The notes under the pieces: generated by a model
The model's input: only the letters and a program-made list of their open reading frames with translations
Told to the model about the DNA's origin: nothing
Databases searched by the model: none
Assembly: GCA_003550325.1 (NCBI GenBank)
Contig: QKWP01000806.1
Span: 22,785 to 86,784 of the forward strand
From: Gigaspora rosea
Lineage: Eukaryota > Glomeromycota > Glomeromycetes > Diversisporales > Gigasporaceae
DNA: 64,000 bases
Direction: 5' to 3'
Position numbers and translations under genes: made by a program
In this document: piece by piece, positions 10,691 to 21,280 of the stretch
Numbering within the stretch: position 1 is the first letter of the stretch
How the letters are laid out: the number at the start of each line of letters is the position of its first letter

Positions 10691-11650
10691 CTAAACCCTA
10701 TATGGTCCCATCCATCGATAATTCAACTTTTGTAATGTAGTTTCTAATATAGAGTCATATACCAAGACCATATCTCTCTCCTGGTAAGTTTCTTTTACTT
10801 TTGCTTTTCTGTCAAGTATTTTCTTCCATTTTTGTCTTAGCTCATCCTTTTCTATCTGTGCTCCTTTCAAATCCTCTACTATACCCTTTATCTGTTTCGT
10901 TCGATACTCCAGCAATTCATCTGTTAACAATTCCTTCCTTGCAAGTTATACCTGGTAACTTTCTATCATTAACTAAATCAGTGTCACAGCATCTTGCCTA
11001 TAAACTAAATGAAAAGGAGAGTACTCAAGGTTATTTACCATTACATTTATTGCCCAAATGGCACTTCTTACATATTTCGTGCCACTGTTTTGTTTCCAGT
11101 ACAGATTTTTCTTATGATTCGCGTGAATTTTTGCACTGTACATTTTGCACGTTTATTTGCCTCCGGGTGATAACTCACCACAAACCTTTGATCAATATTC
11201 AACCATGTTGCTAATTCATACAACACATTGTTTTTAAATTCAGTATCCCTGTCTGAGACTAGTACTGCGAAACACCCATATCTTGTTATAACTTCATCCC
11301 ATATGAATTTCGCAATTTCATTTGCATTTTTCTTCCTTAACGACTTTTCTTCTACATACCCTGTTAATTCTTCTACTGCCAAAACAACATGTTCATGACC
11401 TCCACTTGTTCTGGGCAATGGCTCTAAACAGTCAATGTATAGTTTGTGAAAAACTAGCTTGTCGTAGTAATGTGAATCAGCTCTTTCACAGCCTTAGTTA
11501 CACTTTTTTGACACTTAATACATGACTTCACATATTTTTCGGCATCATCATAGACATTTCCTGATGCCATCAATAATTCATTAATATTTTTCTTGCTGTA
11601 CCATTTATTCCACGATGCCCCTCTTTTTTTGCCATACCTCAATGATTTGC
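10691..11650 (-). pseudogene. Ty3 integrase region
   Basis: From 11642 down: remnant of the HHCC zinc domain ending KSCIKCQK, then the core IDCLEPLPRTSGGHEHVVLA (first Asp) and VSDRDTEF (second Asp). At the DDE glutamate position the sequence is NKRAKCTV where NGxxE is usual, so Gly and Glu are both Lys (GGA and GAA to AAA). A C-terminal region ends RWMGPYRV (10691-10930), typical of Ty3 integrases. Several frameshifts separate the pieces. Integration activity is therefore lost. Confidence 0.8.
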
Positions 11651-12064
11651 TGCTATTATCTGATATTTCTTATCTTCTTTGAATATTACATATTTCGGTG
11701 AGACACCATCCTTTGCTCATTTATACAAATTTTTCCCAATGATGCAGTATCGTTTCATTTTTTGCCGTAGTCGTCGCAGATCATTTATTTTTACATTATG
11801 TGCCCATTTGAAATACTTCAGTTATGCCTTTATCCATAACAAATACTTCTCTTTATTGTTATAATTATCTACATGCATAATTAACCCATCTACAAAATGT
11901 TCATCACCATTATTTTCCCTCATATGGTCTATGGATATCTTGATATTCCATCAGCATTACTATGCCTATTACCACTTCTGTAACACACCTTGAATTCGAA
12001 AGCTTGTAACGCCAAAACCCAACGCATTAGTCTTCCTCTCAGTTCTGCTTTATTAAACAACCAT

Positions 12065-12343
12065 TCAAGAGCCTGTGGTCGACCCATACATTAAATTCGT
12101 TCCTCCAACATATCGATTGTTTGAATTATACCCAAACACGATCTCTAAGCATTCTTTTTCTGTAACCTTATAATTAATTTCGTGTTTATTTAGTTTTCTT
12201 GATTCGAACGTTATTTGCCTTAAATTTCCTTTTTTATTCGCTTGTCCCAATACTGCACCCACCGCTACGTCACACACGTCTGTATATAAATAATACAGTT
12301 TTTCACTACTTTTTGCTCTATTCCAATCAGGCTCTTTTAGCAT
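12065..12343 (-). pseudogene. Ty3 RNase H domain
   Basis: LYTDVCDVAVGAVLGQ carries the first Asp and KVTEKECLEIVF the Glu, as in retrotransposon RNase H linked to RT. The frame is lost soon after, so the third and fourth catalytic residues are not visible. It lies directly downstream of RT, as expected. Confidence 0.75.
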
Positions 12344-12366
12344 TACATCTACTATTAATGATTCTT

Positions 12367-13240
12367 TTAACTTCTTGAATAACTCTTTTTGTTCATTATT
12401 CCAGCAAAACTTACTATCCCTTTTATCAAGTCCGTTAACGGCCTAGTGATTTTTCTGAAGTTCTTTATAAACCATCGATAGTACCCCATAGTACCATGAA
12501 ATAATCTTATTTCATTACAATTCTTTGGCTCTGGCCATTCCTGTATCCTTTTTAAACCTTTCGAATCAACTTTTATTCCTTCTTTGCTCACAACGAACCC
12601 ACACATATTCAATTCCTTATAAGCTATATAACACTTTTTTGTTGCAAAGGTTAAACCGGCCCTTTTAAATGTTCTTGTTAAATCAACAAACTTATTCATA
12701 TGCTTTTTCAAATCACTATCAGTCCACAACCCTACGTCATCTTGGTATGCTGCAGCTATCTTTTTCTATTTTTCTTCTTTTAGGACCAAGTCCATTAATC
12801 TTGGAATGTTTCACTGCCGTTCTTCAGGCCTATGCACATTATAGTGTATCATAAAACTCCCATTGTCATTGACACTGCTACTTTGTCTCAGTCTCCTTCG
12901 CGTATTCTTATTTGCCAATAGGCCTTAAATGCATCGACACTTGAGTACTATTCATGCCTTGCTGCTTTTTCCAGTATATCTTGGATGATTGGCAGCAGGT
13001 AACTATTCTTAATGATATATTTATTCAGTGGCTTCATATTTCCTACTGCACGTATTCAATCGGTACCGCCTTCCTTTTATCTACTGGAAAACAATGATAT
13101 GCATATGGCCTGTTTCCTTCTTCCAACAATTCATACTTTATCATTTCTTTCAGATGTTCTTCAAATAGCTTTGACTTCTCCGGGTTATTAATTCTGATAG
13201 GTCTAAGTCACATATGGGATATTTCTGTTCTCTCAGTCCT
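12367..13240 (-). pseudogene. Ty3 reverse transcriptase
   Basis: The N-terminal fingers are seen near 13100-13200 (KSKLFEEHLKEMIKYELLEE, then NRPYAYHCFPVDKRK). The catalytic YQDD box is at 12736-12747. The thumb follows at 12367-12729 with GFVVSKEGIKVDSKG and PLTDLIKG. Several stops and shifts lie between about 12780 and 13080, so the enzyme is not encoded intact. Confidence 0.8.
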
Positions 13241-13333
13241 TACTTCATACTTTACTAAATTAGTCCGACCCAATTCAGACAAGTTAAAGGCAAATGTTTT
13301 CGACACTTCGTTTACTAATCGGCTTATTATGTA

Positions 13334-13882
13334 TTACCTTTCTTTTGTTGATAGATTTGACCCAATATTCATCACATCTACATTCTTCATCGTTAATTTT
13401 TGTAGCACCACTAGCTTCACTAACTCAATTGAATTTTTAATTTCATATGTTAACTTATCATGTGACTTATTTTGCTCTATTTTGTACTTTGATTGTTCAT
13501 CCTTTTCTCTAAAGGTTTCTTCCCTACTTTCTACAATTTGAAATCTTCGTACTGCTGTTACTTGGTTAATTTCATCCTCATGATCATTGTCGTATTCATC
13601 TGACTCGCTATCATCACACTTGTCATTCTTTTCTATCCAATTATGCAGTACAATCAAGACCATAAACGAAAATTCCCTATTTGACGAAGAAACTGTGCAC
13701 CAATATTCATTCTTTTTCCAATATAAATCACACTGAGCACTAGCCAACCTTGGCATTCCTAATAAAACGTCAAAACTTGCTGACTCCATCACATAAAAAC
13801 CTTGATACGTTATTACAACTTCTATTTCTACTTTTACTTGGGGTATGTAACCTATGAATTCACTCAACCTGTCATCAGCCAT
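13334..13882 (-). pseudogene. Ty3 protease region and linker
   Basis: A 182-residue frame contains SFDVLLGMPRLASAQCDLYW, the retropepsin ILGMDWL-like motif. The catalytic DSG segment would lie just upstream but is not clear. The remainder is an acidic linker (DDSESDEYDNDHEDE) before RT. Confidence 0.65.
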
Positions 13883-14065
13883 TCGTTCTTTTCTATATGC
13901 TTTCTGCTAGGAAAGTCCTTTTGTCTTGCATAGTTTTCATACATCAGGTTCAGTTGTGAACAACCACTTCATTATTTATCAAGGCTGGCCAAATAGGTAC
14001 TATTACATTACTTCTTTCCCGAATTTCTCTATCTTGTATAAAGCGCAACTTAATATCAACATCTG

Positions 14066-15330
14066 CTATATCAATATCTTTTCTTTTTTATAACAGTACT
14101 TCATAATTTCTCCTTTCACTTTCGGCGACCATTTAAACAATTGTTCAAGTGAAATAGTAAGTTTAAGATTGGCTACAGTTTTTAACACGTCAAGATTCTT
14201 ACTTAGATCCATTAATGGTATGTACATTACTGTGTTTCTACTACTATTGTTTTGATTAGATGATGATAGTGATAATGGTTCGACCTGCTTTATTTCTAAC
14301 ATTTTCTGTGACCTTTTTCTTTTACTAGATCGTTTTACTGTCAATTTGTCTTGTTTTCTCTTGCCCAAATTTCTTACATCTCCTAATCCTTGTTACTCTT
14401 CATTTACTAATTCAACCATCAAATATTTACCACTATTATCTGTTATTTCATTAGTAATGTCCACAAGTCGTATATCAGATCCTTTTTGCTTTTCATTATC
14501 TTTGTTGGGTCCCTTTTCATTGTTTCACCAATCCCTGGCTTGATTTTTCAAGGCCTTTTCTGGGCAATCACATGACATGTGTCTGTTCTTTTGGCAAGTG
14601 AAACATTTTCAGCTTCGTTCGTTCGATTGTTGAATATCACCTTTTCTCATAAGATCTTTATCATCTTCGTGAGTTCTTTGATATCATTTCTCATTTCTTG
14701 TATGTCGTTATCAGACTTTTTCTCAACATGAGATATTCTTAGGCTTTCCATCGCCCCTGTCAACTCATCGATGTCAGATTTAATATTTTTATTAGTATTT
14801 TCTATCAATATCTTGGTTGCCTTTTGCATATCATATTTATCATCCTTATTGTATCTTTCAATCTTCAGGGCCAAGTCTCTTGCTTTGTAAAAGTCAGCTA
14901 GATAATGTTTTTTAACCTTCGAACCATATTCACTCCTTAATCCTGCCACATACTACTTACGTTTCTCTATTTCTCGTATTTCATCTTTCAATAAAATAGT
15001 TTAGGTTTCGTACTTATTGGTATATCCCGTTACAGATTCATTTTCTTCTTGCTTGATTTTTATTAACATTGTGACTTTCTCTTTGAAATTTAGTTTTCGC
15101 AGCTTTTATTATTTCCTTTTTCAGTTCTGCCCAATTTGCTGAGGCCTTCATTAATACCCGAACCCATACTCTTACATTTTCTGAGATATGAAGTTCAACG
15201 ACCTTTTTCTTTCTATTATCGTCCCATTGCTTTGATTCAGCATACATTTCATAATCAAAAAGGAAGTCTTCAATGTCCTCATCTTCGAGACCGTGGTAAA
15301 ATAGTTTTGTAAAATTTTAAGTTGACATCA
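14066..15330 (-). pseudogene. gag: Ty3 gag with capsid and CCHC knuckle
   Basis: From 15330: capsid-like YHGLEDEDIEDFLFDYEMYA and ESKQWDDNRKKKVVELH, then a charged coiled-coil-like stretch (14647-14949). A CCHC knuckle KCFTCQKNRHMSCDCPEK follows at about 14550-14610. A basic segment lies at 14066-14368. An in-frame TAA follows the only upstream ATG, and the pieces lie in different frames. Confidence 0.7.
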
Positions 15331-15504
15331 TGCTTGCGTTCCTTTTTTTTATTATTATTTCTTCAATATAAATATTTCTCAACCTTATTTCTATTGTTAT
15401 TTTATTGTTTTGTTCAAATTATTTATTAATTCTGTGTCAATTACTTCGTTTCTGAAATTCGCCCTTTTTGTTGCGAGAGGTACTTTCTTTACCCAAGTTC
15501 TCTC

Positions 15505-15981
15505 TGTCATGGAGTTAATAGTCTCACTGGATCTAATATCTAACTCAAACGTTTTCTCAATATACAGTCTCACTTGGTACTTGAGACCACATTAAATATG
15601 CCCTCTTTATAGTAAGTTTATGTACCAATCATTTTTTATTATTATAATCGCTTTAATGACTTACTTTTCATCATTGTTTACATTTTCTTATTTATGCCCA
15701 AATTCTGATTATATATTTCATGTAACCCTTATTACTAATATACTTTTTACTTATTAACTTTTAACACTCCATTGTTGCAATAATCATTGATCACAGTATC
15801 TGCTATACCCGATTCTAGTAATGCAGCCCAACACTACAATCGTTGCTATGATTCTGCCCAATCGCATAATTATGTGAGTCATTCGAAATGCATCGTACGG
15901 TACTCTTCATTTTACTATGCAACTCGTTACCTATTTCCATGACCGTACTAAGTACAGGGATTCACTATAAACTATGCGACA
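15505..15981 (-). repeat. 5' LTR of the Ty3-type element
   Basis: Starts TGTCATGGAGTTAATAGTC and ends ACTATGCGACA. The AGTAG duplication follows directly. Confidence 0.92.
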
Positions 15982-16385
15982 AGTAGTTAAATTTTTTTTA
16001 ATTTTTTGATTTTGAACATGTACTATATATGCTATAGTAGATGTTACTGGGCCAGCTATAACAGGTATATAGTCACTATCAGTACTTTCTGGGTTGTTGC
16101 TATCAGGTCATTGTTATCAGTATTTTTGTTATTAGAGTTATTATTATCAGGAGGAGTTTATTATTATTATTATCAGGGGGAAATTATCATTATCGTTATT
16201 ATTATCAGGAGGGAGGTTATTATTATCATTATTGAGAGGGAAGTTATTGCTATCGCTATCAGTAATGCAACTATTAAGGTCAGCATATGACCTTGATATA
16301 AACCATGATGGTGTATTTTTGGGTGAAGCTATATTTTTATTGATTAAACCTGGGCCATTTATCTTGTGTATTTCTTTTTTACGCC
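15982..16385 (-). pseudogene. Asn/Asp-rich exon of the broken host gene
   Basis: From about 16385 down, the frame reads RRKKEIHKINGPGLINKN then a Ser/Asn/Asp-rich tract (DSDSNNFPLNNDNNNLPPDN). After frame slips in the microsatellite at 16130-16260, a clear frame NNPESTDSDYIPVIAGPVTS continues without a stop to the LTR junction. It resumes at 10033. The slip may be real decay or a repeat-length error. No family is recognised. Confidence 0.45.
16130..16262. repeat. TTATTATCAGG microsatellite
   Basis: Interrupted TTATTATTATCAGG(A/G)GG repeats, on the minus strand encoding Asn/Asp runs in the exon above. Probable source of the frame change there. Confidence 0.7.
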
Positions 16386-16605
16386 TAATACATTTCAGCA
16401 AATTATGATATATTTTTCAACTAGAGGTAAAAAAAAATTATTTTTTTAAAAAAATCATATATATATATATGAGCATTACATTGCTAAAGAAATAAAAGAT
16501 AGCTTTCAATTTTATCATTTATTAGGTTTAGATATTGGTAAAATATATATCACTATCAGTTTTTTAAAGCTCAATCCGGTAAGAACAAATAATAAAATTG
16601 AAAAC

Positions 16606-16692
16606 CTGAAGCCTCATTTTCTTTAGCAATATTAATGTTAAATTTAGACCAATAAATTTGTCCAGATTCAAAAATAATTACTTGTGAGTAAG
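16606..16692 (-). pseudogene. Exon of the broken host gene
   Basis: The open frame reads QVIIFESGQIYWSKFNINIA and continues to EASG. A CACAG acceptor (16695-16693) and a CAG|GTTTTC donor (16605-16600) fit. Phase with the upstream exon is off by one base, so either another site is used or a frameshift has occurred. Confidence 0.4.
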
Positions 16693-16735
16693 CTGTGAGT
16701 AAGCATAATGCTAATATTTATATAGCAGATCTTAC

Positions 16736-16926
16736 CTTCTGAGATCACTAGCCTTTATCTAATACTTTGACTACTCAGTCATTGTGGTTGCTGTGCTATC
16801 ACATTTTTCATCTCTCTGCTCCCTATTAACCTTTTCAGTATTGGTTTCAGAAATTTCATCATTATGGTAATCTCGAAACTGCAATGCTTAGTAAATATCA
16901 GCAATTGCTTGTTCTTTAAATATATT
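16736..16926 (-). pseudogene. Exon of the broken host gene with stop mutations
   Basis: The exon starts after CAAAG and ends at a perfect GTAAGAT donor. It encodes NIFKEQAIADIY*ALQFRDYH and HNDEISETNTEKVNREQRDE. Three in-frame stops (TAA, TAG, TAG) occupy positions where Gln would suit, as if CAA/CAG had become TAA/TAG. The start phase (0) matches the donor phase of the 17284 exon. Confidence 0.5.
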
Positions 16927-16989
16927 CTTTGAAAAATTTTCATATAATGAGCAGCTTTGTATTGTTAGTAAATGTTTAAAGCTACTTAT

Positions 16990-17240
16990 TCATCTTTGGT
17001 GTTTCTAAAAATAAATTAAAAAAAAAATAAAAAATTAAAATAAAGTGAAAATAAATAACAAAATAAATAAATTAAATTAAGTTAATGAGTAAAAATAAAA
17101 ATGAAAAATTAAATAAATTAAATTATAAAATTAAAAAATAAATTAAAAAAGAAGAATAATAATGATAATATTAAATAATAATAAGAGTAAGATGTATAGT
17201 GCTAATATTTATATATGTATAATAATAATAATAATATATC
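16990..17240. other. A-rich intron sequence
   Basis: Low-complexity AAATTAAAATAAA-type sequence between exons. No gene seen. Confidence 0.5.
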
Positions 17241-17283
17241 TGTGATGCTTGCATATTCTTTTTTCTTCTTTTTTTTGTCATAC

Positions 17284-17484
17284 ATGCCTCGTCGGCAGCA
17301 TTTTTTCCAAATATATCTCATATTGATGTTTATAGTGTTGCCAGATTACATATAGCACTTGGCCGTTAGTAGCAGGGTAAAGCATATTACGCATAATAGC
17401 CAGAAAGGAGTTTGTAATAAAATGATCTCTGAATTCATGCTATTGCTTGGCAGGGTCTGGTCTATTCTGTTCATTTAGATGACT
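17284..17484 (-). pseudogene. Exon of the broken host gene
   Basis: The frame encodes HLNEQNRPDPAKQ, a TAG stop, then HEFRDHFITNSFLAIMRNML and YPATNGQVLYVIWQHYKHQY. It ends LPTRH|GTATGA, a good donor, and is preceded by CTTCTTAG. The single TAG again sits where CAG (Gln) would fit. I do not recognise the family. Confidence 0.5.
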
Positions 17485-17637
17485 AAGAAGATTTCAGTTT
17501 ATTATAATAAAAAAATTATCAGACATTATATACATAAAACAAATCTATCAAAACTAGCGGTTATTAGTATATTTATAATTTAAATTAAACTAGTATTGTT
17601 ATAAATAATACAAAAATAATACTATAAACTGTAATCT

Positions 17638-18240
17638 AGGCAAATTTACCTGTATTTTTTTTAGAAATATTACATTTTTTTAAATAAAATAAAAATTTAT
17701 TAAGCATATGGGGTATACTTTATTTATAAAATATTTTCTTTAAAATATATTTTATAAACTTTATTATGAATTTTTTTAAAATTATTAATAAACTTTAAAG
17801 CAGTAAAACTTTAAAGTTTTTATTTTAAAATTTTTACTATAAAATTTTTCTTAGGTTTTCTTAAATTTTATATGTTCCCGTCTATAAAAAAATTTTTACT
17901 TCTAATACAAGTCCTAATTTTTACAAGTAAATCACATAATAAAAGTTGTAATCCTTTTTATAAACTATATCATTCTATTAAATCAGGAAGCTAGAGCTAA
18001 TTTATAGAGTTCACCAAGAAAAAGTAAATAATTTTTTTGAATAAAAAATTTTTTAAAATTTGTCTATTTTTAGCTAATTAGCAACTTAAACTTTTTTCTT
18101 ATAATATAAAATTAAATACTACTATAATATAATCCTTATTTTCAAATATTATCAAAAAAAATTTAATTAAATATCTTAATTTTTAAAAAATATAGATCAT
18201 AAGCATATTTATAGCAATTTTCCAGCCAAATTTGCCTGGA
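17638..18240. mobile_element. MITE with AGGCAAATTTGCCTG termini, copy 1
   Basis: Ends AGGCAAATTTACCTG and CAGCCAAATTTGCCTGG. The interior shares long blocks with 23013-23625 (TATGTTCCCGTCTATAAAA and ACTTCTAATA). Both copies are in the same orientation. Confidence 0.7.
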
Positions 18241-18391
18241 TTTGTTTACAGTTAAGAGTAGAGGGTCTGTAGATCATTTCATTAATAAATGAGTTACTAA
18301 AAATTTTATATTTAATAATAAAGAAAATTTTTATTAAGTAACTATATTAAATTTTTAAATAAAATTGTAGAAGAGGTTTTTCTGATTCTAA

Positions 18392-18994
18392 GGGAAGTGC
18401 AGTAAATCACGTAATTAGGGTTTACATAGGTCCTGACCACCTCCCCCTAGTGATAGAACTATTGACCAATCAAATTTAAAAAACTCAAAAACATCTTTGA
18501 TCTAAAAATAAGCTACCACACAATCAACAAAAATCGCTACATAGTAAAGTCTAAATTTTACTAAGCAAATCGAAAAATATCGATTAAGTAAACTTATTCA
18601 GCAGATCAAAATACAGTTACTACGAAATTTTATAAATTTTAAAGAATTTTTTATTAATTGATTTTTGATTTTTACGTTCGACGAAAATATTAAAATTTTT
18701 TAAAAAAATATATTCGACGAACGTAAAAGTTAAAACTTAAATAATAAAAAGTTCTCCAATACTTATGAAAATTTTGTGGCAAGTGTATTTTGATCTGCTG
18801 AATAAGTTTACTTAATTGATATTTTTCGATTTGCTTAGTAAATTTAGACTTTACTATATAGCAACTATCTGCGATTAACTAAAAATTGATTTTCTTCAAT
18901 ATGATTGGCTATTTATACTATATATGTATATATAGGACGTGATATTTGGGAACCCCCACTCTCCCTAAAAATTACGTGATTTTCTGCACTTCCC
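18392..18994. mobile_element. PIF/Harbinger-like MITE with TAA duplication
   Basis: The TIR GGGAAGTGCAGTAAATCACG pairs with its complement at the right end, flanked by TAA on both sides (18389-18391, 18995-18997). Three-bp TWA duplications are the PIF/Harbinger hallmark. A long fold-back fills the middle. Confidence 0.75.
18560..18855. repeat. Long fold-back inside the PIF-like MITE
   Basis: TAAATTTTACTAAGCAAATC and ATAAGTTTACTTAATTGATA blocks pair with complements across a centre near 18700 (TTCGACGAACGTAAAAG). The stem covers nearly 300 bp. The linker motif AAGTAAACTTRTTCAGCA recurs in the hairpin array at 7835-8945. Confidence 0.65.
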
Positions 18995-19089
18995 TAATGG
19001 TGGTCGAATCATTAAAATTGGACCAGTAGAACATAAGATATAGTTGTTTTTATCTTCGCGACCCTATTTTACTTATTGTTTATACATAA

Positions 19090-19691
19090 GGGGTGTGCCA
19101 TTTATCACGTAATATTTTTTACTTAATAGCCACCCCCATTCACGTATGGTGTGATCACCCTAATCTCAATTCTGATTGGTTAATATAACGACTAATATTT
19201 ATAATATATTATATAAATATATATAATATTAAATAACTTTTTTTCTACTGTCCGTTTTGGACGATTTTACTACCAAAATGTTTGTCTCAATGAGACGATT
19301 CTAACAAGCCCAAAATCATTAAAATCTAATCACAGGGTCATAAGATCGCTAAGGTTTTGCATTATTGAATATATATATATTATATATTAAAATTTATATA
19401 TATAATAATACAAAACCTTAACGATCTTGTGACCTTGTAATTGGATTTTAATAATTTTGGGCTTGTTAGAATCGTCTCATTGAGATGAACATTTTGGTAG
19501 TAAAATTATCCAAAACTGACCAGTAGAAAAAAAGTTACTTAATATTAAATAATATATATAATGTATATATTATATATAAATTATATACCATATATAATTT
19601 AATATATATATTATATATATTATATATAGACGTGATCACTACCCTGACCCATGTATCCATGGTATAAATTATGTGATAAATGGCACGCCCC
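19090..19691. mobile_element. PIF/Harbinger-like MITE with TAA duplication, second family
   Basis: The TIR GGGGTGTGCCATTTATCACG pairs with GGGGCGTGCCATTTATCACA (complement of the right end). TAA flanks both sides (19087-19089, 19692-19694). It contains a fold-back of family FB1. A shorter copy lies at 30901-31063. Confidence 0.75.
19222..19552. repeat. Fold-back repeat FB1, complete copy
   Basis: Two ~150-bp arms contain TACCAAAATGTTTGTCTCAA / ACGATTCTAACAAGCCCAAA and their complements around an AT dinucleotide centre. Single arms of the same family occur at 29101-29235, 29985-30115, 30538-30680, 31320-31439 and 47700-47965. Confidence 0.75.
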
Positions 19692-20096
19692 TAATTTGAT
19701 TGGCCAATTTGTGATCGCCCCTGCAGAATAGACCCAGCCCCTGCAGAAGTTGATACTATAAAAACTTCATCAAATTTCATTCAAAATTAATTAAATTTTT
19801 AGGATATGTGTAATTTTTTATCACGAACAAGTTTACTTAGTACAAAAAATCAATTTATATTAAAAATTAATTTTTATATGTAGCAACTTTTAAATTCGCA
19901 TTAAAAATATTTTTTGTTACTCGTTTACTAATAGAAATGATCTACATACCCTCTACCCTTAAGGGATATGGTATTATTTTTGTATTATCTATAACAATAC
20001 TAGTTTAATATAAATTATGGATGCTGCCTTATATTTCTATCAGGACCTGATACTTATATTCAAACATAAAAAACATACTCAGAGTACTGCTACAAT

Positions 20097-20334
20097 TATA
20101 TATGAGAACGAAAGCATTTCGGGTTCTGAAACCCGAAATTAAAATTTGAAGACGAAATTGTTTTTGACCTATTTTACTTGAAAGACAAAATTATTTGATA
20201 CTTTTTTTGAATAGACGAAATTATAAGAAACATATCTATATAAATTTTATTTGCTCTTCCTTATAAAAATTTTAATTTTCTCTAATGAAGACGAAATAGG
20301 CCTTTTTCAAAAATCAATTTCGGTGGCATCACTA
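20097..20334. mobile_element. Small hAT-like element, GACGAAATT interior
   Basis: A perfect 8-bp duplication GCTACAAT flanks it (20089-20096, 20335-20342). The right terminus is TAGTGATGCCACCGAAAT (complement) and the left starts TATATATGAGAACGAAAG, so TIR similarity is weak. The interior has four to five GACGAAATT units and a palindrome TTTCGGGTTCTGAAACCCGAA. It interrupts a host-gene exon. Confidence 0.6.
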
Positions 20335-20423
20335 GCTACAATATCATTTTTACTATTGATATTGATACTTTCAATATCACTATTACTATTTTCATTATTA
20401 TTGCTGCTACTGTTAATATAAAA
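20335..20423 (-). pseudogene. Ser/Asn-rich exon of the host gene
   Basis: Starting after a CTCTAG acceptor, the frame reads FYINSSSNNNENSNSDIESI and continues to SKNDIVA, where the hAT-like element begins. Phase 0 agrees with the upstream exon donor. Past the element a TGA follows within three codons, so the exon is probably dead or ends at a nearby GTACTC/GTATGT donor. Confidence 0.5.
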
Positions 20424-20526
20424 CTAGAGGTTTTCCCTTTCTATCTATATATATATTTATATATAAATAATAGTCTGGCTTAATATAAAATTTTACAAAA
20501 CATAAAATTCCCAATACATATATTAC

Positions 20527-20603
20527 TTTTAAAAAAGATAAAGACAATGACCTTCTTCTTTCGCTTTCACTTCCAATACCCTCTTTTTTTATTATATTGT
20601 CTT
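20527..20603 (-). pseudogene. Upstream exon of the host gene
   Basis: It encodes EDNIIKKEGIGSESERRRSL and SLSFLK between a TTGTATAG acceptor and an AAA|GTAATATATG donor. The 103-bp intron to the next exon starts GTAATA, ends CTCTAG and keeps phase 0 on both sides. Exons further upstream are not recognised. Confidence 0.45.
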
Positions 20604-21280
20604 CTATACAAAACAACCGTATCCATGTTTTAATATGTAAAATAATAAATGTTTTGCAAATTGAAACAAAACTTAAAAGAATTGTAAATTGAAACAAAAC
20701 TAAAAAGAATTGTGAAGAAAACAAGATGAAGAAACTTATCCTATTTATATTTATAATGCTTTAAAAAATTATATATTGCTAATAAAATAGTTGATGTAAT
20801 TTTTTCCAAACAGTATAGGCGAAACAAAGAATTAACAAAATAGAAGATATTACATCAATATTAAGACTTTATGGCAATATTATATTGAGAAATTATACAA
20901 TAAAAAATCTAATATTAATTACAATCAAGCTTTAGTTATATCAATATCTGTAATATATAATACATAAATTTTTTATCTAAAAAAATTCATAATATTATAT
21001 GATTAAATGTTTGTTACATCAATATCTGTCATGATCTTTTTTTTTTGTGCAATAAAAAAATCCTGATATTAATTATGATTGATCAATATCTGTAATATAA
21101 TATCAGGATTTTTTATAGATAAAAAAATTTCTGATTATATATAATCTAAAACTTTAGTTATATTAATATCTGTTATAATATATATTTTTTTTTGTACAAT
21201 AAAAAAATCCCAATATTAATTACATTAATTACAATCTAACTTTAGTTATATCAATCAATATCTATATAATATATGGTAAA
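20604..21280. repeat. AT-rich tract with recurring AATCCCAATATTAATTAC motif
   Basis: TTTAGTTATATCAATATCTGT and AAAAAATCCCAATATTAATTA recur in both orientations four or more times here and again at 21700-21850. No gene seen. Confidence 0.5.

Larger units (their letters stand above)
10034..15981 (-). mobile_element. Complete Ty3-type LTR retrotransposon
   Basis: Two 477-bp direct LTRs (TGTCAT...CA/TA) bound a 5.95-kb element flanked by a perfect 5-bp duplication AGTAG (10029-10033 and 15982-15986). Coding is on the minus strand, in the order gag, protease, RT, RNase H, integrase, which is diagnostic of Ty3/gypsy-type elements. No canonical TGG primer-binding site follows the 5' LTR, and the region before the 3' LTR is not clearly a polypurine tract. 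All reading frames are broken, so the copy is non-autonomous. The LTRs differ at 12 of the first ~126 aligned bases, 11 of them transitions. Confidence 0.93.
17574..20020. mobile_element. Composite TIR element in an intron of the host gene
   Basis: TTAAACTAGTATTGTTATAA at the left pairs with its complement at about 19985-20015. A second matching block (GAGGGTCTGTAGATCATTTC at about 18262 versus GAAATGATCTACATACCCTC at 19935) lies inside. Three younger MITEs are nested in it. The whole stretch lacks coding potential. Confidence 0.6.

Noticed and set aside
16006..16290. 94-codon plus-strand frame with Ile/Tyr repeats
   Set aside because: It is the antisense of the TTATTATCAGG microsatellite. 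The minus strand carries the coding-like frame.
20413..20724. 103-codon minus-strand frame with a hydrophobic start, looking like a secreted or membrane protein
   Set aside because: Good splice signals cut a short exon (20527-20603) out of it. The hydrophobic parts are translated AT-rich intron.
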